64,000 bases of DNA from Streptomyces sp. LUP30 (lineage in GTDB: Bacteria; Actinomycetota; Actinomycetes; Streptomycetales; Streptomycetaceae), in the NCBI RefSeq assembly GCF_001746365.1, contig NZ_MJAJ01000006.1, forward strand, positions 62,001 to 126,000. Direction: 5' to 3'. Positions 55,591-64,000 of the stretch are shown piece after piece. The notes beneath the pieces were generated by a model. That model did no database searches and had not been told where the DNA came from. It saw only the letters and a program-made list of their open reading frames with translations. Within the stretch, counting starts at the first letter, position 1. Each line of letters opens with the position of its first letter. The position numbers were made by a program, and so were the translations under genes.

Positions 55591-56408
55591 ATTCCAGAGC
55601 GCTCATCGAGGACGCATTCGAGCGCCGCACCGAGCTGACCCCGTCCGACCTCGAAGAGCTCGCCCCGCACATCGAGGCCGGCCTGGCCGCCCTCGACCGG
55701 GGCGAACTACGGGCCGCGAGCCCGGTGGACGGGACATGGGTCGCCGACACCTGCGTCAAGAAGCTGATCCTGCTGTCCTTCCTGCTCGGCCGCAGTGAAC
55801 TCGCCGCGTCCGGCCCCGGCCGGCCCCGGACCTACGACAAGGTGCCGCTGAAGTTCGAGGACTGGCAGGAGGACGACTTCGACAAGGCGCGCATCCGGGT
55901 GGTCCCGGGCGCCGTCGTCCGGCGCGGCGCCCATGTGGCGCCGGGCGCCGTGCTCATGCCGTCCTTCATCAACATCGGCGCCTACGTCGGCGCGGGCACC
56001 ATGGTCGACACCTGGGCCACGATCGGCTCCTGCGCACAGATAGGCGAGCGCTGCCACATCTCCGGCGGCGCCGGTATCGGCGGCGTCCTCGAACCCATCG
56101 GCGACAACCCCGTCGTCATCGAGGACGACGTGTTCGTCGGCGCCCGCAGCGAGATCGCCGAGGGCGTACGCGTGCGGCGCGGTGCCGTCATCGGCATGGG
56201 CGTGTACCTGGGCGCCTCCACACCGGTCGTGGACCGGGCGAGCGGCGAGGTGCTGCGCGGCGACATTCCGGAGAACGCCGTCGTGGTCGCGGGGGCGCGC
56301 ACCGACCCCAAGCGGCCCGAGCTGTCCACGTACGCGGCGGTGATCGTGAAGTACGCGGACGAGCGCACCCGGGGGAAGACCGCGCTGAACGACCTGGTGC
56401 GGGACTGA
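55587..56408 (+). CDS. DapD-type tetrahydrodipicolinate N-acyltransferase (TabB-like)
   Basis: 273 aa, ATG in ATGA overlap. Left-handed beta-helix with hexapeptide repeats; PSFINIGAYVGAGTMVDTWATIGSCAQIG, GGAGIGGVLEPI and IEDDVFVGARSEI match E. coli-type DapD (274 aa) nearly word for word. Actinobacterial housekeeping DapD is longer and divergent (from memory), so this copy is of proteobacterial type. It would acylate tetrahydrodipicolinate at the branch from lysine biosynthesis. Confidence 0.92.
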   Translation: MNSRALIEDAFERRTELTPSDLEELAPHIEAGLAALDRGELRAASPVDGTWVADTCVKKLILLSFLLGRSELAASGPGRPRTYDKVPLKFEDWQEDDFDKARIRVVPGAVVRRGAHVAPGAVLMPSFINIGAYVGAGTMVDTWATIGSCAQIGERCHISGGAGIGGVLEPIGDNPVVIEDDVFVGARSEIAEGVRVRRGAVIGMGVYLGASTPVVDRASGEVLRGDIPENAVVVAGARTDPKRPELSTYAAVIVKYADERTRGKTALNDLVRD

Positions 56409-56411
56409 CCC

Positions 56412-57641
56412 ATGAGCCCGTCCGCCAGCGCCTTCGCCCGGCTGCACACCCTGCAGCACGGCGTGCCCACGCCGCCGGGACTCGACCCCGTCCAGCTCCA
56501 CCTGGGCGAGGCGCGGCTCGACGCCGGTCTCGACCCGGCCCCCCTGGCCGACGCCGCCGGCTGGGAACGCTATCCGCGCCTGGGCGGCACCGACGAACTG
56601 CGCCGTGCCTACCAGGACTGGCTGGGCCGCCGCTTCGGGGTGCGCACAGGCCTGGCCGACGGGCGCCTGGCGGTCGAGCCCACTCCGGGCAGCAAGCAGG
56701 CCGTGGCAGTCGCCGTGGCCCGCGCGGTCGCGAACCGGCCGGAGGGTGGCCCGAAGGCGGTCGTCATGCCCAATCCCTTCTATCCGACCTACCATGCCGC
56801 GACCCTGGCCTCCGCCGCCCGCCCGGTCTACTACGGCGCCGCCGGCGACGTCGCCGACGGCGTCGCGGCGGCCGTCGAGACGGCGGACGCACCCGTCGCC
56901 GCGGTCCTCGTGTGCAGCCCCGGCAATCCGCGCGGTGACGTACTCACCGAGGACGCCCTGCGGTCCGTCGCGAAGACCGCTGCCGCCGCCGGGGCCGTGC
57001 TCGTCGTCGACGAGTGCTACACCGACCTCTGGTGCGACCGGCCGCCCCCCGGATTCCTGACGCTGGTGGAGCAGGGGACGGTGGAGCCCGGCCGGTTCCT
57101 CGTGCTGCACAGCCTGTCCAAGCGGTCCGGCGCCCCGGGGCTGCGCAGCGGTTGTGCCGCGGGCGACCCGGACACCGTCGCGGAGTACGCCCACTACAAC
57201 CGGTCCTGCGGCGTGTCCACACCCGCGCCCGTGTGCGCCGCCGCCGCCGCGCTGTGGCGCGACGAGACCCATGTCCGGCGCTCGCGCCGGGCCCTCGCCC
57301 GCAACTGGGAGCTCGCGGACGAACTGCTCGCCGCCGTTCCGGGCTACCGCAGGGCGCCGGCCGGGTTCTTCCTGTGGCTGCCGGTCGACGACGACGAGAC
57401 CACGGCCCGCCGGCTGTGGCACGAGCACGCCCTGTCCGTGATGCCGGGCCGCTATCTGGCCGCCGATCAGCCGGACGGCCGCAACCCGGGCGCCGGGCAT
57501 CTGCGCATCGCCCTGGTGCACCCCGAACCGGTGATGCGCGCGGCGCTGCTGCGGCTGCGCGACGCCCTGCGGCCGCCCGGCGCACTCCGCCCGACCGCAC
57601 CACCGAACACCCCTCCACCGACACGAGGACGCCTCCCATGA
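56412..57641 (+). CDS. DapC-like PLP aminotransferase (TabD-like)
   Basis: 409 aa, ATG start 3 bp from the DapD stop. Class I aminotransferase: PTPGSKQAVAVAVA, MPNPFYPTY, CSPGNPRGDVL, DECYTDLWCDRPPP, the PLP Lys in HSLSKRSGAPGLRSG, and HLRIALVH with the carboxylate-binding Arg. This is the succinyl-DAP aminotransferase pattern, working with DapD. It overlaps the ATP-grasp gene by 4 bp. Confidence 0.9.
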   Translation: MSPSASAFARLHTLQHGVPTPPGLDPVQLHLGEARLDAGLDPAPLADAAGWERYPRLGGTDELRRAYQDWLGRRFGVRTGLADGRLAVEPTPGSKQAVAVAVARAVANRPEGGPKAVVMPNPFYPTYHAATLASAARPVYYGAAGDVADGVAAAVETADAPVAAVLVCSPGNPRGDVLTEDALRSVAKTAAAAGAVLVVDECYTDLWCDRPPPGFLTLVEQGTVEPGRFLVLHSLSKRSGAPGLRSGCAAGDPDTVAEYAHYNRSCGVSTPAPVCAAAAALWRDETHVRRSRRALARNWELADELLAAVPGYRRAPAGFFLWLPVDDDETTARRLWHEHALSVMPGRYLAADQPDGRNPGAGHLRIALVHPEPVMRAALLRLRDALRPPGALRPTAPPNTPPPTRGRLP

Positions 57642-58897
57642 CCCACGCCGAGGAGAAGCCACTGCTGCTGGTCGTCACCAGCGGTCTGCGGCGCTACCGC
57701 GAGTACCTGCTGCGGTCGATGGCCACCCGCTACCGGGTCCATCTGATCGACTCCACCGCCCCCACCTGGGAGGCGCCCTACCTGTACGGCTCGACGGTGG
57801 TGCCCGACACCGGCGCCCACCATGTGCTCCGGGCCGCCCGGCAGGTCGCGGCGCGCGAAACCGTGTCCGGGGTCATGAGCTGGCACGAGGAGCACATCGT
57901 GCAGGCGGCCCTGGTCGCCGCGGAACTCGGCCTCCCCGGCACTCCCGCCGAGGCCGTCCGCCGCTGCCGGGACAAGTTCGCCACCCGCACCGCGCTCGCC
58001 GCCGCCGGGCTGCCCCAGCCGCGCTTCGAACTCGCCGGCAGCCGAGCGGAGGCGCTGGCCGCCGCCGAACGGCTCGGCTACCCGGTGGTCATCAAACCGC
58101 GCGCCGCGGGCGGCAGCCAGGGCGTCGTCCTCGTCCACGACGCGGCCGAACTCTCCCGGCAGTTCGACACCACCCGGGACGTCCCGGTCCCGCACACCCC
58201 CGACTTCGACCGGCTGGTGCTCGTCGAGGAGTACCTGCGGGGTCCGGAGATCAGCGTCGACGCGGTGGTCCGGGGCGGCCGCGTCACCCCGCTCTTCGTG
58301 GCCCGCAAGGAGGTGGGGTATCCGCCGTACTTCGAGGAGACCGGCCACCGTGTGGACAGTGCCGACCCGCTGCTCGGCGACCCCGACCTGCTGCGTACGC
58401 TGACCCGCATCCACGAGGCGCTCGGCTGCACCGACGGCTGGACCCACAGCGAGCTCAAGCTCGGCCCGCAGGGCCCCCGGCTGATCGAGGTCAACGGACG
58501 CCTGGGCGGCGACCTGATCCCCTACCTCGGCCTGCGCGCCACCGGCATCGACCCGGGGCTCGCCGCGGCCGACGTCGCCTGCGGCGCCGTACCGGACACC
58601 ACCCCGTCGGCCCGGGGAGTGGCGGGCGTGCGCTTCTTCTACCCGGAGCTCAACGACTCCGTCATCGCCTCGATCGGCTTCGACGACAGCGCGCTGCCCG
58701 CGGCCACCGACCTGCTGGTGCCCCTGGTGGAGCCCGGCGACGTGGTGTCACCGCCGCGCCAGGGCCTCATCGACGGGCGGGTCGCCCTGGCGACCGCGGT
58801 GGCCGGCGGGCGACAGGAATGCGCCGACGCCCTCGACGCGGCCGAGCGCGCGCTGCGCCTGACCGTGGCCGAGCCGTCCTTCGCCCCGGCGCGGTAG
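57638..58897 (+). CDS. ATP-grasp ligase D
   Basis: 419 aa. Motifs are RDKFATRTALAAAGLPQPRF, GYPVVIKPRAAGGSQGVVLV, VLVEEYLRGPEISVDAVV, HSELKLGPQGPRLIEVNGRLGGD. It is the counterpart of ligase B at 26706-27974 along the full length. It may join the beta-lactam amino acid, or its precursor, to another residue, as TblF does in tabtoxin. Confidence 0.9.
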   Translation: MTHAEEKPLLLVVTSGLRRYREYLLRSMATRYRVHLIDSTAPTWEAPYLYGSTVVPDTGAHHVLRAARQVAARETVSGVMSWHEEHIVQAALVAAELGLPGTPAEAVRRCRDKFATRTALAAAGLPQPRFELAGSRAEALAAAERLGYPVVIKPRAAGGSQGVVLVHDAAELSRQFDTTRDVPVPHTPDFDRLVLVEEYLRGPEISVDAVVRGGRVTPLFVARKEVGYPPYFEETGHRVDSADPLLGDPDLLRTLTRIHEALGCTDGWTHSELKLGPQGPRLIEVNGRLGGDLIPYLGLRATGIDPGLAAADVACGAVPDTTPSARGVAGVRFFYPELNDSVIASIGFDDSALPAATDLLVPLVEPGDVVSPPRQGLIDGRVALATAVAGGRQECADALDAAERALRLTVAEPSFAPAR

Positions 58898-58906
58898 GGG
58901 AACGCC

Positions 58907-60109
58907 ATGCACATCCTGGTCATGCACCGTGTCCCCGACTCGTTCGTGCACTACGCCGAGCAGATCGACCACGAGGTCCACGACGTCACCTACGTCAGCG
59001 CCCCCGACCGGCTCGCCACCCTGCCCGAGGGCGTGCGCGGCCGTCGCATCCGGCGCCGCGGCACCGGCGACACCGCCGACGAGGTGCTCGCCGCCGTGGC
59101 CGGACTGCCCCGGCCCGACGCGGTCATCGCCCTTTCGGAGTACGACCTGCTGCCCGCCGCCCGGGTCCGCGAGGCGCTCGGCGTCGACGGCCCCGACGTA
59201 CAGGCCGTGCTGCCCACCCGCGACAAGGTCGTGATGAAGTCGGCGGTCGCCGCGGCGGGCCTGCGCGTCCCACGCTTCGCCCCACTCGCCACGGCGCTCG
59301 CGCAGGGCGCCGACTCGCTGCCCTGGAGCGGGCGCACCATCCTCAAACCGCTCGCGGGCGCCTCCAGCGAGGGCGTCACCGCCTATCCCGGACCCGCCGA
59401 GGCACTGGCCGCCGCCGGCAGCGTCGACGTGGACTCCTTCGAGGCCGAGGAGTTCGTCGAAGGGCCGATCATCCACGTCGACGGTCTGCTCGCGGCCGGC
59501 GCCCTCGTCGCCGTGCAGGCCAGCCGGTACGTCGGCACCTGCCTGGGCTATGCCGCGGGACGGCCGCTGGGCTCGGTGCAGACCGACACCACGCCCGAGG
59601 TGACCGAGTGGACGCTCGCCTGTCTGCGCGCCGTCGGCATCGCGGACGGCCCCTTCCACCTGGAGGGCATCGCCACCTCCGAGGGCCTGGTCTTCCTGGA
59701 GGTGGGGGCACGCGTCGGCGGCGCGGACGTGGTCGACACCTTCGAGCTGGCCACCGGGGTGCACATGCCCTCCGTCCAGGTCCGGATGACGGTCGACGGC
59801 TCCGCCGCCCTGCCCGCCGCCAGGACACCCGGGCACGGCGAGCGGTACGGCTGGTTCGCCGTGCCCGGTCACACCCTCGGCACCCGTTACTGCCGGATCG
59901 AGGGGGAGAAGCCCTTCCGGGACGACCCGGTGGTGCGGCGCTGGGCGCAGCGCTCCCCGCACGAGCCGGTCAAGGACGTGATCACCTACGCCGACGCCGA
60001 CGTCCCGATCGCGGGAGTGATCGGCCCCGCCCCCACCGACGTACTGGAGCGCTTCCTCACCGACTTCTTCGCATCGGTGCGGATCACCCCGGCAGAGGAG
60101 CCCTCATGA
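58907..60109 (+). CDS. ATP-grasp ligase E
   Basis: 400 aa, ATG start. RDKVVMKSAVAAAGLRVPRF, GRTILKPLAGASSEGVTAY, EEFVEGPIIHVDGLLAAG, and GPFHLEGIATSEGLVFLEVGARVGG as the metal/ATP end. The N-terminal half (HILVMHRVPDSFVHYAEQIDHEV) is typical of carboxylate-amine ligases of amino-acid metabolism. It overlaps the cupin gene by 4 bp. Confidence 0.88.
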   Translation: MHILVMHRVPDSFVHYAEQIDHEVHDVTYVSAPDRLATLPEGVRGRRIRRRGTGDTADEVLAAVAGLPRPDAVIALSEYDLLPAARVREALGVDGPDVQAVLPTRDKVVMKSAVAAAGLRVPRFAPLATALAQGADSLPWSGRTILKPLAGASSEGVTAYPGPAEALAAAGSVDVDSFEAEEFVEGPIIHVDGLLAAGALVAVQASRYVGTCLGYAAGRPLGSVQTDTTPEVTEWTLACLRAVGIADGPFHLEGIATSEGLVFLEVGARVGGADVVDTFELATGVHMPSVQVRMTVDGSAALPAARTPGHGERYGWFAVPGHTLGTRYCRIEGEKPFRDDPVVRRWAQRSPHEPVKDVITYADADVPIAGVIGPAPTDVLERFLTDFFASVRITPAEEPS

Positions 60110-60648
60110 CCCTGCAACCCCGCCTCGTCGTGGCGGCCCGGACCGAGGACGGCACCTCCGTCGTGGCCGCCGACCACCCCGTCCCGGCCGTCACCGTGGG
60201 CGCCTGGCCCGGCTCGCGCTTCCACCTGGCCTGGGGCAGCGAGGACGGCGGCGCCCGGGTCGGCAACGGCACGCCCGAGCCCGTCACCCTGCCCTTCTTC
60301 CCCGGACCCGGCGGCACCCGGCTCATCTACGCCCGCTACGAGCCGCAGTCCACCACCCCCGCCCCGGTCGGCGACCCGGAGGCGCTCGCCGCCGAGGTCG
60401 AGGAGCGCCTCCCCGGCCTCATGGACGTCTTCGAACCCGGCGGGTCCCCGCTGCACGCCACCGACACCCTGGACTACGGGATCTGTCTGCAGGGCGAGCT
60501 GCACCTGGAACTCGACGACGGCAAGGAGACTCTGATCACCCCGGGCACCTGTGTCGTCCAGCTCGGCACACGGCACGCCTGGCACAACCGGGGCACCGAG
60601 CCCGCCCTGATGTGCTTCGTCGGGATCGGAGCCGACCGTGACGACTGA
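60106..60648 (+). CDS. Cupin-domain protein
   Basis: 180 aa, ATG in ATGA overlap. A single cupin barrel in the C-terminal half: TDTLDYGICLQGELHLELDDGKETLITPGTCVVQLGTRHAWHNRGTEPALMCFVGIG, with the two His as likely metal ligands. It may be a small dioxygenase, isomerase or sensor. Similar short cupins follow ATP-grasp genes in other clusters; the role is unknown. Confidence 0.85.
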   Translation: MTLQPRLVVAARTEDGTSVVAADHPVPAVTVGAWPGSRFHLAWGSEDGGARVGNGTPEPVTLPFFPGPGGTRLIYARYEPQSTTPAPVGDPEALAAEVEERLPGLMDVFEPGGSPLHATDTLDYGICLQGELHLELDDGKETLITPGTCVVQLGTRHAWHNRGTEPALMCFVGIGADRDD

Positions 60649-61969
60649 GAAGGCGCCCAGGACGGCCGGCCCCCGCACCCCCGTCGCCCTGCTGCGCGCC
60701 TGGCTGCCCGCCGGCCGCAGCGCGCGCAGGCTCGTCACCGCGTCGTTCGTCGACTCCCTGGGCACCGGTCTGTTCATCGCCGGCTCGGCCCTGTTCTTCA
60801 CCAGCGTCCTCGGGCTGACGACCGTTCAGGTCGGCATCGGACTGTCCCTGGCCGGGCTGGCCGGGGTCCTCGGCATGGTGCCGCTGGGCCGGCTCGCCGA
60901 CCGGATCGGCGGCAAGCGCGCCATCGTGGCCCTCTACACCTGGCGAGGGGTCTGCTTCATCCTCTACCCCTTCGCGCGTGAGCCCGCGGCCTTCTTCGTC
61001 CTGGCGTTCCTCATCGGTATGGCGGAGTTCGGCGGCGGCCCCATCGTCCAGCGCATCGTCGGCGCGGTCGAGGGTGAGGGATCCCGGGTGCGGACCATGG
61101 CCGTCATCGCCTCTCTGCGCAACGTCGGTTTCAGCATGGGCGCGGTGCTGGCCTCCTTCGCCCTGGCCACGGACAGCCCCACGGCCTTCACGGCGCTCGT
61201 CTTCCTCGACGCGCTGACGTTCCTCGGCGCCGCCGTGCTGCTGTCCCGGCTGCCCTCGGCGGCCAACGGCACCACCGGCGGGTCCGCCGACCGCACTTCG
61301 GCCGGCGCCGCCGTGCTCCAGGTGCACGACCCCAGGTTCCTGGCCCTGTCCCTGCTCAACGGCGCGCTCTTCCTGCACGCCATCATGCTCACCGCGGCGC
61401 TCCCGCTGTGGATCGCCACCAGGACCGAGGCGCCCCCGGCCGCCATCGGCGCCGTCGTCTTCATCAACACGGTGCTCGTCGTGCTGCTCCAGGTCCGCCT
61501 CAGCCGCGGCTCCGTGGACCTGCGCAGCGCCGCTCGCCGCCAGCAGTGGGCCGGCTGGGCCCTGGCCGGCTGCTGCCTGCTGACGGCCCTGGCCGCCGAC
61601 GCCGGGCCCGTCCTGGCGACCGCCCTGGTCGTCGGCGCGACCCTGGCGCTGACCCTGGGCGAGATCTGGCAGTCGGTCGGCGCCTGGCGGCTGTCCTACA
61701 CGCTGTCCCCGGAAGACCGGCGCGGCTACTACCTGTCGGTGTACGAACTCGGCACCAGCACCGCGTCCGCCGCCGGACCCGCGCTGCTCACCTGGGCGGT
61801 GATCGGGAACGGGCAGGCGGGCTGGATCGGACTGGCCGTCTGCTTCGCCCTGGCCGGTCTCGCGGTCACCGTGATCGCGCACCGCGCGGGCCGCGCCGTC
61901 GGCGCCTCGGCCCCGGCGACACGGGAACAGGCGCTGTCCTCCGTCCACGAGTCGGCACAGGAGAGGTGA
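60638..61969 (+). CDS. MFS exporter (TblR-like position)
   Basis: 443 aa, GTG start. About 12 membrane segments, with a signature loop PLGRLADRIGGKRAIV between segments 2 and 3. It most resembles drug-exporting MFS proteins. As the only MFS gene of the tabtoxin-like operon it is the likely exporter of the product and a self-protection factor. Confidence 0.9.
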   Translation: MTTEKAPRTAGPRTPVALLRAWLPAGRSARRLVTASFVDSLGTGLFIAGSALFFTSVLGLTTVQVGIGLSLAGLAGVLGMVPLGRLADRIGGKRAIVALYTWRGVCFILYPFAREPAAFFVLAFLIGMAEFGGGPIVQRIVGAVEGEGSRVRTMAVIASLRNVGFSMGAVLASFALATDSPTAFTALVFLDALTFLGAAVLLSRLPSAANGTTGGSADRTSAGAAVLQVHDPRFLALSLLNGALFLHAIMLTAALPLWIATRTEAPPAAIGAVVFINTVLVVLLQVRLSRGSVDLRSAARRQQWAGWALAGCCLLTALAADAGPVLATALVVGATLALTLGEIWQSVGAWRLSYTLSPEDRRGYYLSVYELGTSTASAAGPALLTWAVIGNGQAGWIGLAVCFALAGLAVTVIAHRAGRAVGASAPATREQALSSVHESAQER

Positions 61970-61972
61970 ACC

Positions 61973-63163
61973 ATGCGGAGGCTGCTGCTGGTCGGAGTCG
62001 GACTGACGGGACGGCCCTACGCCGCCGCCGCCCGTCGGCTCGGGATGCGGGTGCACGCGGTGGAGACCGAGGCCAGGGCGGCGGCACTGGCCGCGGAGGT
62101 CGACGAGCTCACCGTGTGCCGGGGCGGCTCGGACGAGCTGTGGTACGAGGCCGCCGCCATGGCCGTGCGCACCGCGCGGCCCGACGGGGTGCTGGCCTTC
62201 AGCGAGCCGCACGTGCTGGCAGCCGCTCTGGTCCAGGACGAACTCGGCCTGCCGGGGCCCTCGTTGCGAGCGGCGGCGATCTCGCGGAACAAGGCGTTGC
62301 AGCGCGCGCGGTTCGCGGCGGCGGGCATCGGCCAGCCCGAGCACCTGGTGACCGACCGGCTCGCCGACGCCGCCGGCTGGGCCGTGCCCCGGCTGCCGGT
62401 CGTCGTCAAGCCGCTGTCCTCGGCGGGCAGCGCGGGGGTCGAACTGGTCGCGGACGAGGCGGGGTTCGCGGACGTGGCCGCGCGTCGCGCCGGTGAGGGC
62501 CGGCTGCTGGTCGAACGGGCGGTGCGGGGGCCCGAGTACAGCTGGGAAGCGCTGGTGCGCGAGGGCAAGGCGTGGTTCACCAACCTGACCGAGAAGGAGA
62601 CCAGCGGGCCGCCGTACTTCGTGGAGACCGGGCACCGCGTCCCGGCCCCGGCCGACGCGGCCACGCGGGCGGCCGCCGACGACCTCGGCGCCGCCGTGCT
62701 CGACGCCCTCGGCATGCACACCGGCATCGTGCACCTGGAGTTCCGCAGCACCGAGAGCGGCCCGTCGGTCATGGAGGTCGCCGTGCGCACGCCGGGAGAC
62801 CGTCTGATGGACCTGCTCGGCCTCGCCCACGGAATCGACTGCTACGAGGCGGCGGTCCGCATGGCGCTCGGCGAGACCGTGCCGCCCCCGCCGCCCGGCC
62901 CGGCCCGGCACACGGCGGTCCATCTGCTCGCGGCGTCCCCCGGCACCGTCACCGCCGTGCACGGGCTCGCCGACGTTCTCGCCCACCCCTGTGTGGTGGA
63001 GGCCGAGGTGAGTGTCGCGCCGGGCGATGTCGTCGCCCCGGTCCGTTCCTCGGCCGAGCGCGTCGGCCAGGTCCTCCTCGCCGCCGACGACCCGGACCTG
63101 CTCACGGCGGCCCTCGCCGACGTCCGCGCCGCCCTTCGTGTCGAAACCCGTCCCGCACCGTGA
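61973..63163 (+). CDS. ATP-grasp ligase F
   Basis: 396 aa, ATG 3 bp after the MFS stop. Motifs are SRNKALQRARFAAAGIGQPEHL, LPVVVKPLSSAGSAGVELV, LLVERAVRGPEYSWEALVREGKAWFTNLTEKET, and IVHLEFRSTESGPSVMEVAVRTPGD. It is the counterpart of ligase A (25444-26709). It is the last gene of the operon; a hairpin follows its stop by a few bases. Confidence 0.88.
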   Translation: MRRLLLVGVGLTGRPYAAAARRLGMRVHAVETEARAAALAAEVDELTVCRGGSDELWYEAAAMAVRTARPDGVLAFSEPHVLAAALVQDELGLPGPSLRAAAISRNKALQRARFAAAGIGQPEHLVTDRLADAAGWAVPRLPVVVKPLSSAGSAGVELVADEAGFADVAARRAGEGRLLVERAVRGPEYSWEALVREGKAWFTNLTEKETSGPPYFVETGHRVPAPADAATRAAADDLGAAVLDALGMHTGIVHLEFRSTESGPSVMEVAVRTPGDRLMDLLGLAHGIDCYEAAVRMALGETVPPPPPGPARHTAVHLLAASPGTVTAVHGLADVLAHPCVVEAEVSVAPGDVVAPVRSSAERVGQVLLAADDPDLLTAALADVRAALRVETRPAP

Positions 63164-63166
63164 CAG

Positions 63167-63184
63167 CCGGTGGGGGCCCGCCGG
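63167..63184. terminator. Terminator hairpin at the end of the plus-strand operon
   Basis: CCGGTGGG and CCCGCCGG (one G-T pair) around a 2-base loop, 3 bases after the stop of ligase F. It marks the likely right end of the biosynthetic cluster. Confidence 0.55.
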
Positions 63185-63399
63185 TCGCCGTGTGAGAGCG
63201 GCTCGGGGGAGCCCGACGATCCGTGGCGCCCCCTGTCCGGGCTCGGCGAGCCGTGCGACCCCGCGGGCGACTTCGCCGGGCGACCCGAAGGAGGCGGTCG
63301 CGGACGGCGGGGCGGTCCGGTGGGGGATGCGAGCATGGACCGGAGGCCGGGTCCGGGTGCGCGAGCGCATCGGGCGGGCGGCGGGTACCGGGGGGACGC

Positions 63400-64000
63400 A
63401 TGGCACAGGCCAGGGAGCTGTACGAGGACGGAGCGCGGCTGTACGACGGCGCGCGTACCCTGCGCGCCGACCACGCCCGCGCCCTGGAAGCGGTCCGAGC
63501 GGCCCACACCCCGCTCCGGGACGCGTCGGTGGCCGAGGAACTCGGGTCCATCCCGCTCAACCGGCTGAAGGACGTCACCGAGGGCCGGCTGCGCCTCGCG
63601 GCGGTGGAGGCGGCCGGGTTCGCGACGGTGCGCGAGGTCCACGAGGCGAGCCGCCACCGGCTCCGCCAGATCCCCGGCGTCGGCGCGCAGACCGCCGACC
63701 AGGCCCTCGCCGCCGCCCGGCAGATCGCCCGCGCCGTCGGGGAGACCGTCTCGGTGCGGATCGACGTCGACCGCCCCGAGCCCCGCACCACCGCCCTGGT
63801 CACCGCGCTGTACCGGCTCGTCGAGGCGGGCCCCGAGCTGCCCCGCGCGGTGGAGGCCGCCGAGCGGTACGAGAAGAGGCTCGCCGAACTGCTGCCCGCG
63901 GCCCGTCCCGCAACCGGCAGGCTGCGGCTGGCGCTCACCGGTCGCTTCCGCCGGGAGGCCGCCCGCGCCGCGCTCGCCGAGCTGCGCGAGCTGACGGCCG
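63400..64000 (+). CDS. Helix-hairpin-helix protein, 3' end outside window
   Basis: Open from the ATG at 63400 to the end of the window (200 codons seen). LRQIPGVGAQTADQALAAARQIA is a helix-hairpin-helix DNA-binding motif, within an Arg/Ala-rich helical region. No catalytic domain is visible yet, so a helicase or nuclease part may follow. It is separated from the biosynthetic operon by about 235 bp and a hairpin, so it is probably not part of the cluster. Confidence 0.7.
   Translation, partial: MAQARELYEDGARLYDGARTLRADHARALEAVRAAHTPLRDASVAEELGSIPLNRLKDVTEGRLRLAAVEAAGFATVREVHEASRHRLRQIPGVGAQTADQALAAARQIARAVGETVSVRIDVDRPEPRTTALVTALYRLVEAGPELPRAVEAAERYEKRLAELLPAARPATGRLRLALTGRFRREAARAALAELRELTA

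Noticed and set aside
60536..63406. A 956-codon open frame on the minus strand across the MFS and ATP-grasp genes
   Set aside because: It is a shadow of high GC content: Arg/Gly/Gln-rich low-complexity translation with no motif, while the plus strand has clear MFS and ATP-grasp motifs.

Overview
The window is very GC-rich, with many GTG/TTG starts, long runs of genes coupled by 4-bp ATGA/GTGA overlaps, and Streptomyces-type regulators. It therefore looks like a Streptomyces (or close actinomycete) chromosome segment. Almost all of it (1 to about 63.2 kb) is specialised-metabolite biosynthesis. Only the last, incomplete gene (63400 onward, a helix-hairpin-helix protein) looks like it lies outside. 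The cluster also continues to the left of base 1.

Layout. (1) 1-10956, plus strand: the tail of a membrane protein, a KS-AT-ACP polyketide synthase, a hybrid protein (PLP aminotransferase, luciferase-like monooxygenase, C-A-PCP) and a free condensation protein with a docking segment. (2) 10988-13281: a NarL-type regulator with a degenerate receiver, and a TrmB/LuxR-type regulator divergent from a 60-aa secreted-type peptide that carries DTGWG twice. (3) 36880 down to 13407, minus strand: about 20 tightly packed genes. They start with an arginine-deiminase-superfamily hydrolase, an aminotransferase, a 2-ketoacid-methyltransferase-like enzyme, an FAD tryptophan-type halogenase with flavin reductase, a 2OG-Fe(II) oxygenase, an amino-acid permease and three ATP-grasp ligases. 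They continue with an unusual phosphotransfer/nucleotide-like cassette: a dCTP-deaminase/PEP-synthase fusion, a CYTH-like protein, a HAD phosphatase, a phosphodiesterase fused to a nucleotidyltransferase-like domain, an SRPBCC protein, an HPr-kinase-like protein, a dNMP-kinase-like protein and a second dCTP-deaminase homologue. A Kef-type antiporter ends the run. (4) 37074-47459, plus strand: a phosphoesterase, a paralogous TrmB/LuxR regulator, a second DTGWG peptide that is the first gene of its operon, then an acyl-activating enzyme, a free ACP, an amidohydrolase, a SyrB2-like non-haem iron halogenase, a second carrier protein, a KAS III-like protein, a GNAT, a BtrH-like acyltransferase candidate and a second Kef antiporter. 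(5) 47774-63163, plus strand: a set of genes matching the logic of tabtoxin biosynthesis. It contains a beta-lactam-synthetase-like AsnB homologue lacking the amidotransferase Cys, a TauD-type oxygenase, a GMC oxidoreductase, an HExxH protein, a SAM methyltransferase, LysA-, DapD- and DapC-like enzymes, three ATP-grasp ligases, a cupin and an MFS exporter.

How the parts may work together (inference). Regions 3, 4 and 5 appear to make and join unusual amino acids: a halogenated and perhaps beta-methylated aromatic amino acid, an ACP-bound chlorinated acyl unit, and a tabtoxinine-beta-lactam-like amino acid. ATP-grasp ligases would do the joining instead of an NRPS. Two regulator/peptide pairs and a recurring GCTGCCA-containing palindrome in the intergenic regions suggest that regions 2 to 5 share peptide-linked control. 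Whether this is one product or several co-regulated products cannot be decided from sequence alone.

Protein family names come from motifs read by eye and remembered family sequences. No database search was run.
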